From NCBI GenBank assembly GCA_900555295.1, contig USKN01000002.1:1-33758 (forward strand): a DNA stretch of 33,758 bases, read 5' to 3'. Shown here in pieces: positions 17,293-25,747 of this stretch. The translations under genes and the position numbers were made by a program. This stretch comes from an uncultured Eubacteriales bacterium (GTDB taxonomy: Bacteria > Bacillota > Clostridia > UMGS1810). The notes below the pieces were generated by a model, which did not search any database, had not been told where the DNA came from, and was given only the letters and a program-made list of their open reading frames with translations. Each line of letters begins with the position of its first letter. Position 1 is the stretch's first letter.

Positions 17293-20200
17293 TCAATTCT
17301 TATCCATAGGAACTACAGTGCTTGCTGTGCATAACGGTGACATACCGCTCCACATAAAAACTTTAACGGTATTCTCCGCTTTGGGAGTATAATTATAATA
17401 TCGAATATAATCACCCTCATTGCTTGTATCTCCGCTTAATATATTTTTGCATAAAACCATTGACCCGTCTTTTGCATATTCCGCAACATAACATTTATAA
17501 GGTATTGACTCCGCTGAATTTACGGGAGCCGTTATACGTAATTTTATGTTTGTATCGTATTTAGACGTTTCGGTTTCCTCAAGGCACTGTAATTTTAAAT
17601 CCGAAATATATAAATACGGTGTTTGTTCCGTGTTTGACTTAATACGAAACGTAAGCCATCTTACATCTCCGTCGGCAACCTCAATTCCGTTGTTGTCAAA
17701 AACAAATGAATAATCTTTCCATATATCGCAATCAATATCATTTATTTCGGGGTTGACGCTCTGTCTTTTGCTGCCCTCGCGGTTTTCAAGAACAACCTTA
17801 TCGCACACACCCTTGCACGAAAAAGTAAGTTTCATTTTTTTACCGTCAGCCACTACCTCGTTAAGTCTGCATCTTTTGCCGTTATAGTTTACATATGCAA
17901 TACTGAAAAGCGAGTCTGCCCCCGCCTGTTCAGGAACAAGTTTTAAAGCGGCGCGGTTGTCGACTTGCTCAACATTGAGCTCCTGCGGTAAGCGGTAATA
18001 ACTAAAATCGTTAACATTTGTACTTTGAAAACGGCGTGCAATATTTTCGTCGTATTCGTCCGTAACCGCCACTATGCTGAACAATTGTACGGTTTTGCTT
18101 GTACAGCTTATTGTATTTAGATCCTCGTCATACTCAACCGCATAACCTATTTGGGGTAAAAACTCGTCATAAGGTACAAATAAATTGCCTTTTTCGTAAA
18201 ACGGTGCATTATTAAATTTTTTCCACCGTCCGTTTACCGTTACCGTATTGCTGTCTGCAGTAACGGTTATCGTATTACCATCTCTTTCGGTATAAAGCGT
18301 TTTGCTTTCCTCATTCCATAATGCGTAAGCATTCATTTCGTTAATCAAAACACTGTAAACGGGAATATATACCGTCCCGTTTTTTATAACGGGAGCACAC
18401 GTAAGTTCTGCCTGTTCATTATCGGCAAAAAGTTTTACGTTTGTATTATCGCCGTATAACTCAAACCAATCTATACCAAAATTGCCGTTACCCAAATAAA
18501 TATCGTCCAACGGGTCTATTCTTAAATTCGTAACGGTTCCCGTAGGAGCAGGATATGTAATCCCCCTTGTAATATCCCGCGGATACAGTATCATCTCTGT
18601 GTATTCATCATCTTTTGAGAGTCTGTCCGTTAAAAACATTTTGCCGTCGCCAAAATTGGGATTATCGGTTGTTGAATAAAAAATTCTCAATCCTGTCCCC
18701 GCTTTTGCGCGTATTTTAATTGCTTTAATATTTGCAATATCAATTCCCGTATCTATATTGCAATAAACCTGCGGGTCGTTTGCCGTTGCCTTATACTCAA
18801 TGCAGCTGCCGCTAAACTTAACAGTGCAGTTGTTCTTTTTCCAAAGAGAATAATTATCTGCGTCAAATTCATATCTGTACAGCATATTTTCGCTTTTCAT
18901 ATCCTCGTCGGAATAAAGTTCAAACCAATCCACTCCGAAATTTGCGTTTTTTAAATAAATATCATCTGCCGGGTCTATTCTAAAGCTTGTAATATTTCCC
19001 GATATTGCGGGATATTTACCTTCCTCAAACTCGTACGGATTAAGTACATATTCTTTATACTCGTCGGTATTCGACTGAATATCGGTTATAAATTTTTTAC
19101 CCTCTCCGTAATTCGGATTATCGGTTGTTGAATAATACATATGCAAACCCGTGCTTATTTTTGCTCTTATTTTTATTGCCTTAACTTTTGAAATATCAAT
19201 TTTGGTATCAACTTTGCAATAAATCTGGGGGTCGTTTCCCGTTGCGGTGCAGTCCAAAACACCGTCCGAAAAACCTGTTGTTTTGCAGTTGTTGGTTTTC
19301 CAAAGAGAATAGTTATCATCATTAAACTTATAGCTGTACAGTACATCTCTGCTTTGCATATCTTCATCGGTATATTGCCTGTCGGGCATAGTTTTAAGCG
19401 CTCCGCGTTTTGGCAAATAAAGTGCGTTCATTCTTGCATACGCGGCCTCTGTCGGCAGTTGTTCGTTTTCGTTTATGCCGTCGCCGGTAAACGTATCGCG
19501 TATTACGTTTAAATAATCAAAACCGCTTTTTGCCGACGGTGCAAAATAATGTCCTTCTCCGTATTCGTTCCAGCACGTAAACAAAACCATTTTTTCATCA
19601 GATGCTTTAAACTCGTTTTTTTGTTTAACATATGTACAAATTGAACGTATATCCTCGGGAGTAAACATTCCAGTTTCCGATATTCTCCAAGGTGTTGGGT
19701 CATAACCCATAGAAATACTCGGTATACATCTTTGCGAATATTCATATTGTCCGTCTATTTTTTGCTTTATGCAATCAACATTATCCGTTACACTTCCGTA
19801 ACTCCATATGTATATATCCTCGTCAATTTGGTCTGCCAATGCATACCCGCTCGGCGTTGCCGCGTCCGCACCGAAAATTATATCGTCATAACCCAGCCTT
19901 TGCGCCTCTGCCCTAATGGCTTTAATTACTTTTTTTACCTCCGACGCACCGCCAAGTATCTCCGACATATTTACAAGTGAAAAACAAAAAACGGGAAGTT
20001 TATTATTTACAGTCATATACCGCGGATTTGTAAAATAATATTCCGACAAATACGGTATAACGTTTTCTATAAGTTCATCGGCACCGTGATAATTTTCTGC
20101 GGAAAATGCCGATAAATATATAGCAAATTTTAAACTCGATGAATACTCGGAATTCATATATCCGTCGTTTAAATCTTCTCCGCGCGTAGGTTTTTTTACA

Positions 20201-21681
20201 GGTTCTCCGCTGTCCGACGGCGGACGCACAAACGGATAAAGCGCATAGTCTATACCGTGTTCCGCCATCCATTTATTCTGCCAATCCGAAACCTCACGCT
20301 GACCCTCCGTGTAATAACCAAGCAACGGCTCTCTTTCGTCAGCATAAGGAGATATGGCGTCCCAGCCAAAATGTGTGCCCTCTCTCCACATAGGGTACAT
20401 AACCATACCCGTGTTTATGTTGTCCGTCTGTGCACAATTCGGCTCCGACGGATAATCGTTATATTTTTCAAAAGTTTTGCATACCGTTATGTCATCTATC
20501 ATTATATACCCAACCGCCGACGCGTCTTTTGAAAATACTATATTGTTAACAATACCGCCCGAGTATTTTATTTTATCGCAATTATTTTTGTAATTAACCG
20601 AAACACTGAAGCAATTTGCAAGAGCGTCTGTATCAACAGTAAAGTTGTACCAAAAATTTTCACGATAATTTGAAATAATTTTTTTACTGCCCGTATAAGA
20701 TTTAACGTAAATATCCGAATTACTTGTATAAAGCACAATTTCTTCCGTGCCGCCGTGCATAAGTTTTACGCAAATTCCGTCTTGCCTTTGCGGAATAAGC
20801 ATAGTCCACGATATAGTTGTTTTTAAATTATTGTTTGCAAAACTTTTTTTAAGCGATACCTCCGCATCTTGTGCGGTATTAATAAGCTTAAATCCGTTTT
20901 TGTCGTCATTGTACGGCGAGCCGGGTGCGTAATAAATCATAGAACCCGTATCGGCATTTGTTAAATCAAAATCGTACGGAACACTGCCCTCCGGCGCTGT
21001 CATAAATTTTTCGTTTACAATGTAATTTTTGTATATGTTTACAAAGTAAATATTACCGTTACACTCGTCTTTATCTCCCGTGTAAAACGATACGCCGTTT
21101 ACATTTGTACATTCGTCCGCAATATCAATCTGCACAAGTTTGTTGTTGATATACAAATTAATTTTTTTATCGTCCAAATAAACATGTGCCTTTACATAAA
21201 TTTTTTGACTTTCCTCAAAATCCGCAGCAGCTGTTTTTATTCCGTCTTTTACGGTATAAATTTTACCGTCGCAAAAGAGCAATGTCATTGCGCTTGCCGC
21301 GTCGCCCAAAAGCTCCGCCGAAAAACTCATATCCGCACACGAATTAAACAATACCGCCGTTTCAAACACAAAAGAGCCTTCGTTTACGGGCAAAATGCCG
21401 TGGGTTAAACTTATTTTATACTTTTGTGATGTGTCGCGTATTTCAAGTCCCCGATTTCTTGCCAGCACCTTTCCTCCGCGGTAATCCATATCCCAGCCCG
21501 AAGGACGGCTTTGCATTGTTCCGCCCGCCTTAACGGCAAAAGTCCCGGAAAAATGCTCCTGCAAAAGGTATTCGGCATTATAGGCAAAAACGGACGCGTC
21601 ATATTCATCTTGCTGCGCATATATAGGCGTAATGGGTAAAAATGTTAAAACAACAAATACTGCCAGGATTTTTTTAATCAT
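17293..21681 (-). CDS. Exported WbsX/GH99-like enzyme with tandemly duplicated binding modules
   Basis: A 1462-residue exported protein, paralogous to the 9206-12907 protein. Signal peptide (about 1-21), two LamG/CBM-like beta-sandwich regions (to about 420), a WbsX/GH99-like barrel (about 425-755) with CWNEYGEGH carrying Glu706 and Glu709, then two successive copies of a module of about 153 residues (780-932 and 933-1081), a copper-amine-oxidase-N-like domain (about 1085-1190), a further binding module and a C-terminal Ig-like domain ending VFMWSGMSPL. The barrel starts GMVMYPMWREGTHFGWD. The ATG at 21679-21681 (AAGGAG 7 bases upstream) overlaps the previous stop by 8 bases (ATGATTAA). A longer start would precede the signal peptide. 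The E-x-x-E pair suggests retained hydrolase chemistry; substrate unknown. Confidence 0.75.
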   Translation of the reverse strand: MIKKILAVFVVLTFLPITPIYAQQDEYDASVFAYNAEYLLQEHFSGTFAVKAGGTMQSRPSGWDMDYRGGKVLARNRGLEIRDTSQKYKISLTHGILPVNEGSFVFETAVLFNSCADMSFSAELLGDAASAMTLLFCDGKIYTVKDGIKTAAADFEESQKIYVKAHVYLDDKKINLYINNKLVQIDIADECTNVNGVSFYTGDKDECNGNIYFVNIYKNYIVNEKFMTAPEGSVPYDFDLTNADTGSMIYYAPGSPYNDDKNGFKLINTAQDAEVSLKKSFANNNLKTTISWTMLIPQRQDGICVKLMHGGTEEIVLYTSNSDIYVKSYTGSKKIISNYRENFWYNFTVDTDALANCFSVSVNYKNNCDKIKYSGGIVNNIVFSKDASAVGYIMIDDITVCKTFEKYNDYPSEPNCAQTDNINTGMVMYPMWREGTHFGWDAISPYADEREPLLGYYTEGQREVSDWQNKWMAEHGIDYALYPFVRPPSDSGEPVKKPTRGEDLNDGYMNSEYSSSLKFAIYLSAFSAENYHGADELIENVIPYLSEYYFTNPRYMTVNNKLPVFCFSLVNMSEILGGASEVKKVIKAIRAEAQRLGYDDIIFGADAATPSGYALADQIDEDIYIWSYGSVTDNVDCIKQKIDGQYEYSQRCIPSISMGYDPTPWRISETGMFTPEDIRSICTYVKQKNEFKASDEKMVLFTCWNEYGEGHYFAPSAKSGFDYLNVIRDTFTGDGINENEQLPTEAAYARMNALYLPKRGALKTMPDRQYTDEDMQSRDVLYSYKFNDDNYSLWKTNNCKTTGFSDGVLDCTATGNDPQIYCKVDTKIDISKVKAIKIRAKISTGLHMYYSTTDNPNYGEGKKFITDIQSNTDEYKEYVLNPYEFEEGKYPAISGNITSFRIDPADDIYLKNANFGVDWFELYSDEDMKSENMLYRYEFDADNYSLWKKNNCTVKFSGSCIEYKATANDPQVYCNIDTGIDIANIKAIKIRAKAGTGLRIFYSTTDNPNFGDGKMFLTDRLSKDDEYTEMILYPRDITRGITYPAPTGTVTNLRIDPLDDIYLGNGNFGIDWFELYGDNTNVKLFADNEQAELTCAPVIKNGTVYIPVYSVLINEMNAYALWNEESKTLYTERDGNTITVTADSNTVTVNGRWKKFNNAPFYEKGNLFVPYDEFLPQIGYAVEYDEDLNTISCTSKTVQLFSIVAVTDEYDENIARRFQSTNVNDFSYYRLPQELNVEQVDNRAALKLVPEQAGADSLFSIAYVNYNGKRCRLNEVVADGKKMKLTFSCKGVCDKVVLENREGSKRQSVNPEINDIDCDIWKDYSFVFDNNGIEVADGDVRWLTFRIKSNTEQTPYLYISDLKLQCLEETETSKYDTNIKLRITAPVNSAESIPYKCYVAEYAKDGSMVLCKNILSGDTSNEGDYIRYYNYTPKAENTVKVFMWSGMSPLCTASTVVPMDKN
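18439..19344 (-). repeat. Tandem duplication of a ~153-residue binding module within the GH99-like gene
   Basis: Module 1 (19344-18886) and module 2 (18885-18439) encode closely similar proteins: both start LY-Y-F---NYSLWK-NNC, both contain STTDNPN, IKIRAK, RIDP-DDIYL and end DWFELY. The paralogue at 9206 has a single related copy. The duplication is clear at the protein level, and the DNA still shares short identical stretches such as the CCAAAGAGAATA segments. Confidence 0.85.
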
Positions 21682-22918
21682 CTGTTTCTCCTTGTAAAAT
21701 CTCCGTTTGCGCACAAAGTGGCATAGGAACAATATCGGCTGTATTCCAAATTTGTATTTTTGCGTTAAGTCCCGTTAAATCACCCGAAACAAAAACAGGT
21801 ACTTCAACTGTTTCATTGGGCTTAACGCCTGTTATACTATCCGAATAAAAAGTGTGTTTTACATTATTGCCTGTGTAGTAAAATAATGCAATAACAAAAT
21901 CGGCATTTTTATTCATATTATTTGTTACATTAAATACCGCTTTATTGTCCTCAATTCCGTCAAAGCGGGCAGTAATATAATCGTTTACTGTAATTTGAGC
22001 GTCAATACTATCCTTGCACGCTCTTGAAAAAATATCATAAATTTCATCAATTTTTATATTATATGTCTTATTCGGTGCAAATCCGCCAAACGGTTTAAGC
22101 AATAATTTATTGTCTTGTACCTGTATGTCAAACAAACTTCCGCTGCGCTGCGTTCCGTTTACATTAACCTTTTTAACGGACGACGCATCAACAGGCACCG
22201 TAAATTCCGCCTCAAAAACATTATCGCACGGGTTTTGAACACTGCCCGAATTGGTGCTTACAAGTGCAGGCGATGCAACAGGATATTTTACAAGTGTAAT
22301 ATCCGAAAAATAAATATAAAAATCACCCGATGTATCTTTTGAATCATAACTGTCGTTGCTTGTGGGGCACTCCCAAACAAGTGTAAGCTTTGGTTTTCCC
22401 AAACACATACTGTTTTTTTCGGCGCTCACCTCAAAATCAAATTCCGCGTGTTTCCACTCACCGAGAGTAATGCCGGCCTGATCCTCCGAAAAATACAAAT
22501 AACGGCTACTTTCACCCTCAAATTTAACATCCATATTTGTTATGGTTGAAGAACCTATCATAGGACGCAGCATTCGTGTCATTTTATCGGCATTGTTTTT
22601 ATCTTCCATAAACCAAACCGAAAATTTATATGTTCCCGCATTAAACGAATAATCGGTTAATTCTGCCATAACCGTTCGCGCACGTTGTGTTGATACATCA
22701 ACTTTTCCTTTGTATACGTTACCCGTTGTTCCCTCGTGACCTGCTGTTTCATTGTCTTCATCAAATGCCGCTCCCACAGTAATTTTTGGCTTTTGCAAAG
22801 GCACAATAATTTGGTTTTCGCCATCGTTTATTATATCGTTTCCTTCCCACGCAAATGCCGTAAAAGTACTGCATAAAAGCAATGTACAAAGTATAAAAGA
22901 CGTTACTTTTTTTATCAC
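21674..22918 (-). CDS. Exported beta-sandwich protein with Big_5/SbsA-like Ig domain
   Basis: A 414-residue exported protein: signal peptide (1-23, with FTAFA before the cleavage site), an N-terminal carbohydrate-binding-like module (about 30-225) related to the second module of the 6679-8994 protein, an Ig-like domain of the Big_5/SbsA type (about 235-320, ending the SFAPNKTYNIKI pattern) and a C-terminal Ig-like domain ending IQIWNTADIVPMPL. No catalytic residues are recognised. It opens the exported block and overlaps the GH99-like gene by 8 bases, so the two may be co-translated. I place the start at a GTG (22916-22918), 8 bases after GGGAG; a TTG five codons earlier lies in the Shine-Dalgarno region. 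The function is probably glycan binding or surface assembly. Confidence 0.68.
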   Translation of the reverse strand: MIKKVTSFILCTLLLCSTFTAFAWEGNDIINDGENQIIVPLQKPKITVGAAFDEDNETAGHEGTTGNVYKGKVDVSTQRARTVMAELTDYSFNAGTYKFSVWFMEDKNNADKMTRMLRPMIGSSTITNMDVKFEGESSRYLYFSEDQAGITLGEWKHAEFDFEVSAEKNSMCLGKPKLTLVWECPTSNDSYDSKDTSGDFYIYFSDITLVKYPVASPALVSTNSGSVQNPCDNVFEAEFTVPVDASSVKKVNVNGTQRSGSLFDIQVQDNKLLLKPFGGFAPNKTYNIKIDEIYDIFSRACKDSIDAQITVNDYITARFDGIEDNKAVFNVTNNMNKNADFVIALFYYTGNNVKHTFYSDSITGVKPNETVEVPVFVSGDLTGLNAKIQIWNTADIVPMPLCAQTEILQGETDD

Positions 22919-22945
22919 ATATATCACTCCCAACTTGTTTAATGA

Positions 22946-22967
22946 AAATCTGTTGCAAATCAGATTT
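22946..22967 (-). other. Hairpin at the metabolic/exported gene boundary
   Basis: A 7-base inverted repeat (AAATCTG at 22946-22952, CAGATTT at 22961-22967) with an 8-base loop overlaps the stop codon of the MBL gene. In the minus-strand RNA it is followed by TTTTCATT. It could be a weak attenuator or processing site that sets different levels for cytosolic and exported genes; at this stem length it is not a convincing terminator. Confidence 0.3.
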
Positions 22968-23664
22968 CGCCTACATTTTCGTTATAATCGTGGCTTGTAA
23001 CGATTTTACCGTTATAATTTAAATATTCATTAAGCAATTTATCCGATACTTCTCTGTCTGCGGTATATCCCGCAGGTATTTGTTTTTTAATATTGTCGTG
23101 AACAAATATTGTATCTCCCACAAAAAGCACACCGGGAATTTCCACACTCATACTGCCTTTTGTATGCCCGCCTCTTATTTTTAAAAGCATATCGTCAAAT
23201 TTAAGTTCGCGCGAAAACGTAACCACGTTTTTATCTTTTAAAAATTCTTTTGCTTCCGCCAAATATTCTTTTAATCTGTTATCGTCCGAGTACAGTTCGT
23301 CATATTCGGTTTTAGTCATATATACATCCGCATTTTTAAAATGAACTATACCCGAAATATGGTCATAGTGCGCATGCGTAAGCAATACGGCCGATATATC
23401 ATCGGGATTGACACCTATCTTTTTTAATCCGTCAACAACCCTGCACTCATCATCGCCTCTTGACCAATCGGCAGTACTTGATTTTGTTTTGTTTACAACA
23501 TCAATGTCCTCTATGCCCGTATCTATTAAAATATATTTGTTGTTATGTTCAAGCAAAAACGAATGACAGCCTATTACCGTTGTATCTTCAAAATTTCCGC
23601 CTTTATATATAACACTGTTTGCACACGCTATATGTGCTGTTTTTAAAAGAGTAATTTTAAACAT
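22960..23664 (-). CDS. Metallo-beta-lactamase-fold hydrolase, possible lactonase
   Basis: A 234-residue MBL-fold protein. The metal-binding signature THAHYDH (96-102) gives His97, His99, Asp101 and His102, with His167 (RGGHTKG), Asp184 (VGDT) and His225 (TSHDY) as later ligands; the set is complete for two metals. The spacing and size resemble the N-acyl-homoserine lactonase (AiiA)-like branch. Next to the sugar-acid dehydratase, with which it overlaps by 8 bases (ATGTTTAA), an attractive job is opening a sugar lactone to the aldonate used by the dehydratase. That is inference; other MBL activities (thioester, phosphodiester) cannot be excluded. AAGG six bases before the ATG supports the start. 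Confidence 0.75.
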   Translation of the reverse strand: MFKITLLKTAHIACANSVIYKGGNFEDTTVIGCHSFLLEHNNKYILIDTGIEDIDVVNKTKSSTADWSRGDDECRVVDGLKKIGVNPDDISAVLLTHAHYDHISGIVHFKNADVYMTKTEYDELYSDDNRLKEYLAEAKEFLKDKNVVTFSRELKFDDMLLKIRGGHTKGSMSVEIPGVLFVGDTIFVHDNIKKQIPAGYTADREVSDKLLNEYLNYNGKIVTSHDYNENVGEI

Positions 23665-24820
23665 TTTCCACCTTAAACCTTTGCTCCGTTCCGGGTTTAT
23701 ACGGATACTTTTGTATTATTTCGTCGTTAATATGTATTCCCAATCCCGGTTCATCGGGAATAATTATTTCGCCGTTCACCATTTTTATGGGTTCGTTAAG
23801 CAATTCTTCACGAAGCGGATTTGCAACCTGCTGAAATTCACAAATAAGAGCATTGGGAATTGCACTTAAAAGGTGCAAATGTGCCGCAAACGACGCTCCC
23901 GAACGAAATACGTGAGGCGCTACGGTAATACCGTTTAATGCCGCATATTCAGCCGCCTTTTTAACTTCCGACAATCCGCCCGCGTGAGTAACGTCGGGTT
24001 GAATTATATCAAGGCATTTTTTATCTATAAGCTGTTTGTACTCAAATATCGAACATCCGTTTTCACCGCCGGCAATGGGAGTTGAACCGCTTGCTTCCTT
24101 TACCTGCGCATAAACATCAAGTTCATCGGTACGGCAAGGTTCTTCAATAAACAAAAGTTTATATTCTTCAAGTCCCTTTACAACCTGTATTGCCTCTTTG
24201 GCAGACCACTCAAAAGGCACATACCCCTGTCCGCAGTCAAGCGCCAAATCAAAATCATATCCAAGTGCTTCTCTTATTGATTTTACTTTTAAAATATCTT
24301 TTTTGGCATTATAACCGCCGCGTATTTTAACTGCTTTAAATCCACGTTCAAGATACGAGTTTACCTCTCTTATGAGCGAATCTATCGGCTGCTCCATACC
24401 GCCGCTTGCATATGTTTTAATAGAATTTCTGAATTTGCCGCCCAAAAGCGAATGTACCGGTACTCCGAGTGCCTTTCCTTTAAGGTCCCACAAAGCGTTT
24501 TCAATTCCGCTTATAACACCCATAGCAATACCGCGCCGCCCCCAATTTGCGCCGAGTTTATACATCTTATCAAACAAAACATTTATTTCAAACGGGTCTT
24601 GACCTATAAGTGTTCCCGCAAGAAAATTGCAAACGGCTTTTGCCGCTTCGGGTATGTAATGTCCCGTTCCCATTTCTCCGAGTCCGTAAATTCCCTCGTC
24701 CGACCATACTCTTACCAAAGAAGTATGCCATACTTTAACTTCTCCGCCTGACCATCCCCATTGTTCGTCGGGTTTGTATTCGTACGATAATAATATTGGT
24801 TCTACTTTTGTAATCTTCAT
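23657..24820 (-). CDS. Enolase-superfamily sugar-acid dehydratase (mandelate racemase/MLE type)
   Basis: A 387-residue enolase-superfamily protein. The N-terminal capping domain (about 1-125) leads to the barrel with a KxK-type catalytic position reading Lys165-Ile-Arg167 (AVKIRGG), the three metal ligands Asp195 (LALDCGQGY), Glu226 (IEEPC) and Glu253 (GGENG), and an Asp276/His303 pair (IIQPD, APHVFRSG) like the mandelate racemase His-Asp dyad. This combination fits acid-sugar dehydratases (for example galactonate, rhamnonate or fuconate types), which yield 2-keto-3-deoxy acids. The ATG at 24818-24820 has AAAGGA upstream; the in-frame TTG six codons earlier is rejected. It lies directly after the DapA-family lyase, so dehydratase plus aldolase form a coherent pathway. 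The exact acid is unknown. Confidence 0.85.
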   Translation of the reverse strand: MKITKVEPILLSYEYKPDEQWGWSGGEVKVWHTSLVRVWSDEGIYGLGEMGTGHYIPEAAKAVCNFLAGTLIGQDPFEINVLFDKMYKLGANWGRRGIAMGVISGIENALWDLKGKALGVPVHSLLGGKFRNSIKTYASGGMEQPIDSLIREVNSYLERGFKAVKIRGGYNAKKDILKVKSIREALGYDFDLALDCGQGYVPFEWSAKEAIQVVKGLEEYKLLFIEEPCRTDELDVYAQVKEASGSTPIAGGENGCSIFEYKQLIDKKCLDIIQPDVTHAGGLSEVKKAAEYAALNGITVAPHVFRSGASFAAHLHLLSAIPNALICEFQQVANPLREELLNEPIKMVNGEIIIPDEPGLGIHINDEIIQKYPYKPGTEQRFKVENV

Positions 24821-24838
24821 TATGTAATATCCTTTCAA

Positions 24839-25747
24839 TTATAGTTCGTTCATAATATTTATAAATTTAGATTTCATCTCTTGCTTTATGTCTTCAAGGT
24901 TTCCGTAATTTACAAATGCCTGCCTGCCATATCCCAAAGGCTCGCCCACAGCGTCGCTTAAAATACGATATCCCAGCGGAAAAGAAAACTTATTTACCAT
25001 ATTAATAAGTTCAAGCAATTCGCCCTGAATTTTAAACGATTTTTCATTGTCTTTGCCAAAGTTTGAATATATGCAGTCTATAATCTCCGGCATAAGATAT
25101 GTTATTGCCGTAAACAATCCGTCACCGCCCAGCGACAGTGTACCGTACAAGCACGCGTCCAAACCCGTAAGCATCGAAACATCGCGTCTTTTTGTGTCAC
25201 GCAAATATATTTCTTGGGTTATCTCCTGTAAATCGTTCCAACTGTTTTTGTATCCTTTAAAGCAGTCATATTCCAGCAATTTGTTAAAAACATTTACGGA
25301 TACTCCGTTTGTACATTGCGGAATATTATATCCTATTACAGGTATGTTTGCCGAATTGTTTTTAAAAACATCATCATAAAATGAAACTATTTCATCATCA
25401 TCGAGCTTAAAGTAATACGGCGGAGCCAACAGTATACCGTCGGCGCCCATTTTTGATATGTGTTCCACATACTTATTTGCCGCAAAACTGTCCGACGCCG
25501 TAGCACCGCATATAAGCTGCATACCTTCTCCAAGATTGCTTTTTATACACTTCATAATGCCTATATTTTCTTCAAAACTCAACCTTGTAAATTCTCCGGT
25601 TGAACCGCAGGCAACCAATCCCGAAAGTTTTTTTGAGCTTACCGCTCTTTTAACGTATTTTTCAAGCAATCTGTAATCTACATCGCCGTTATCTTTAAAC
25701 GGAGTAAGTACAATTGCATATGCTCCTTTAAACATTCTTGTTTTCAT
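24839..25747 (-). CDS. DapA/NanA-family lyase, probable 2-keto-3-deoxy sugar-acid aldolase
   Basis: A DHDPS/N-acetylneuraminate lyase-family protein, 302 residues from the chosen ATG (25745-25747; GGGGAG 8 bases upstream). The pyruvate-carboxylate loop GSTGE (48-52), the catalytic Tyr140 in GYNIP and the Schiff-base Lys167 in KGYKNS are all present. Two other in-frame ATGs (25753 and 25735) are possible; the last overlaps the previous stop by 8 bases as in neighbouring genes, but lacks a ribosome binding site. With an acid-sugar dehydratase immediately downstream, cleavage of a 2-keto-3-deoxy acid to pyruvate and an aldehyde fits better than lysine synthesis. Sialic acid lyase activity is less likely because no ManNAc genes are near. 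The assignment to family is solid; the substrate is inferred. Confidence 0.82.
   Translation of the reverse strand: MKTRMFKGAYAIVLTPFKDNGDVDYRLLEKYVKRAVSSKKLSGLVACGSTGEFTRLSFEENIGIMKCIKSNLGEGMQLICGATASDSFAANKYVEHISKMGADGILLAPPYYFKLDDDEIVSFYDDVFKNNSANIPVIGYNIPQCTNGVSVNVFNKLLEYDCFKGYKNSWNDLQEITQEIYLRDTKRRDVSMLTGLDACLYGTLSLGGDGLFTAITYLMPEIIDCIYSNFGKDNEKSFKIQGELLELINMVNKFSFPLGYRILSDAVGEPLGYGRQAFVNYGNLEDIKQEMKSKFINIMNEL

Noticed and set aside
24839..25747. Dihydrodipicolinate synthase for lysine synthesis
   Set aside because: The family is right, but the setting with a sugar-acid dehydratase and glycosidases points to catabolism; no lysine or cell-wall precursor genes are nearby.
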